Both the position numbers and the translations under genes were made by a program. The notes below the pieces were generated by a model that did no database searches, was not told where the DNA came from, and saw only the letters and a list, made by a program, of their open reading frames with translations. Of a stretch of 21,096 bases of DNA, positions 20,536 through 21,096 are shown piece by piece (the first letter of the stretch is position 1; each line of letters starts with the position of its first letter). This stretch comes from JBLNBU01 sp050260215 (GTDB lineage: Bacteria; Pseudomonadota; Alphaproteobacteria; Rhodospirillales; Magnetospirillaceae), in assembly GCA_050260215.1 (NCBI GenBank), contig JBLNBU010000255.1, positions 1 to 21,096 on the forward strand. Reading direction: 5' to 3'.

Positions 20536-21096
20536 ATGGTCCAACGTTCTCGCCGTTATTTCCTCAAGGCGGCCGGTGCCGCGTCCGTGGGCGCCGGCAT
20601 CGCCGGCACCGTATCGTTCCGCACCCTGGCGGCCACCGACCCGGGCCGGGATTTCGAATACAGTGGCTGGGAGAAGTTCCACCGCGACCAATGGAGCTGG
20701 GACAAGAAGACCCGTGGCGCCCACCTGATCAACTGCACCGGCGCCTGCCCCCACTTCGTCTACCAGAAGAACGGCGTCATCCTGCGCGAGGAGCAGTCCA
20801 AGGACGCGCCCAGCCTGGCCGGCGTGCCCGAGGTCAATCCCCGCGGCTGCAACAAGGGCGAGTGCGCCACCGACTACGTCTACAGCCCGACCCGGCTGAA
20901 ATACCCCCTGATCCGCGTCGGCGAACGCGGAGAGGGCAAGTGGCGGCGCGCCAGCTGGGACGAGGCGCTGGGCATGATCGCCGACAAGATCGTCGACACC
21001 ATCAAGTCCGACGGCCCCGACGCCATCAGCGTCTATTCGCCGGTTCCGGCGGTGGCGCCGGTGTCGTTCTCGGCCGGCCACCGCTTCGCCCACCTG
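20536..21096 (+). CDS. Tat-exported type II DMSO-reductase-family molybdopterin oxidoreductase, alpha subunit (3' end cut by window edge)
   Basis: The first 187 codons are present and open to the right edge. The N-terminus has a Tat signal (SRRYFLK at residues 5-11, then a weakly hydrophobic stretch to about 33), so the folded enzyme is exported to the periplasm. His63, Cys67, Cys71 and Cys105 give the H-x3-C-x3-C-x33-C pattern. This is the FS0 [4Fe-4S] site of the type II branch (NarG, SerA, ClrA, DdhA, EbdA), with INCTGACPHFVYQKNG and YVYSPTRLKYPL as supporting matches. The molybdenum ligand lies beyond the window, so the substrate (nitrate, selenate, chlorate, dimethyl sulfide, hydrocarbon or other) cannot be assigned. 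The beta (Fe-S) and gamma (heme b) subunits would be expected just downstream. The ATG follows AGGGAG at 6 nt. Confidence 0.9.
   Translation, partial: MVQRSRRYFLKAAGAASVGAGIAGTVSFRTLAATDPGRDFEYSGWEKFHRDQWSWDKKTRGAHLINCTGACPHFVYQKNGVILREEQSKDAPSLAGVPEVNPRGCNKGECATDYVYSPTRLKYPLIRVGERGEGKWRRASWDEALGMIADKIVDTIKSDGPDAISVYSPVPAVAPVSFSAGHRFAHL

Overview
The window is strongly GC-rich and looks like an alphaproteobacterium of the Rhodospirillales (Magnetospirillum/Phaeospirillum-like). I infer this from GC-biased codon use, several bacteriophytochromes, a corrinoid methyl-transfer set and a Tat-exported molybdoenzyme. No rRNA, tRNA, CRISPR array or insertion sequence is visible, and no photosynthesis genes are present. 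Genus-level placement is inference only.

Left part, 1-9213: a red-light signalling cluster. A bacteriophytochrome (BphP1, cut by the left edge) is divergent from a stand-alone receiver whose phospho-acceptor Asp is Glu. The receiver is followed closely by a complete phytochrome kinase (BphP2). Convergent to BphP2 is a receiver-HDOD protein. Divergent from that is a receiver-PAS-like-LuxR regulator with a similar receiver, and the spacer between them holds nested inverted repeats. The regulator is followed by a third phytochrome kinase (BphP3) whose C-terminus is a full-length heme oxygenase. That one polypeptide would make biliverdin, bind it and signal from it, and could also supply the other two photoreceptors.

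Middle, 9432-13284: a soluble cyclic-di-GMP protein with five PAS domains, GGDEF and EAL, and a small convergent SAM-dependent methyltransferase.

Corrinoid block, 13606-18392: four overlapping genes encode a B12-binding corrinoid protein, a uroporphyrinogen-decarboxylase-like methyltransferase (with one expected zinc ligand replaced), a 2Fe-2S/ASKHA corrinoid activase, and a soluble GAF-PAS histidine kinase. No substrate-specific methyltransferase I is in the window. The intergenic region upstream carries two tight palindromes.

Right part, 18393-21096: an exported helical-repeat protein with a C-terminal cupin, a small moaA remnant, and the start of a Tat-exported type II DMSO-reductase-family catalytic subunit that runs off the window. 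The cupin gene and the molybdoenzyme gene each have a good sigma-54 (-24/-12) promoter, ending at almost the same distance from the start codon. This suggests co-regulation by RpoN and an enhancer-binding activator.
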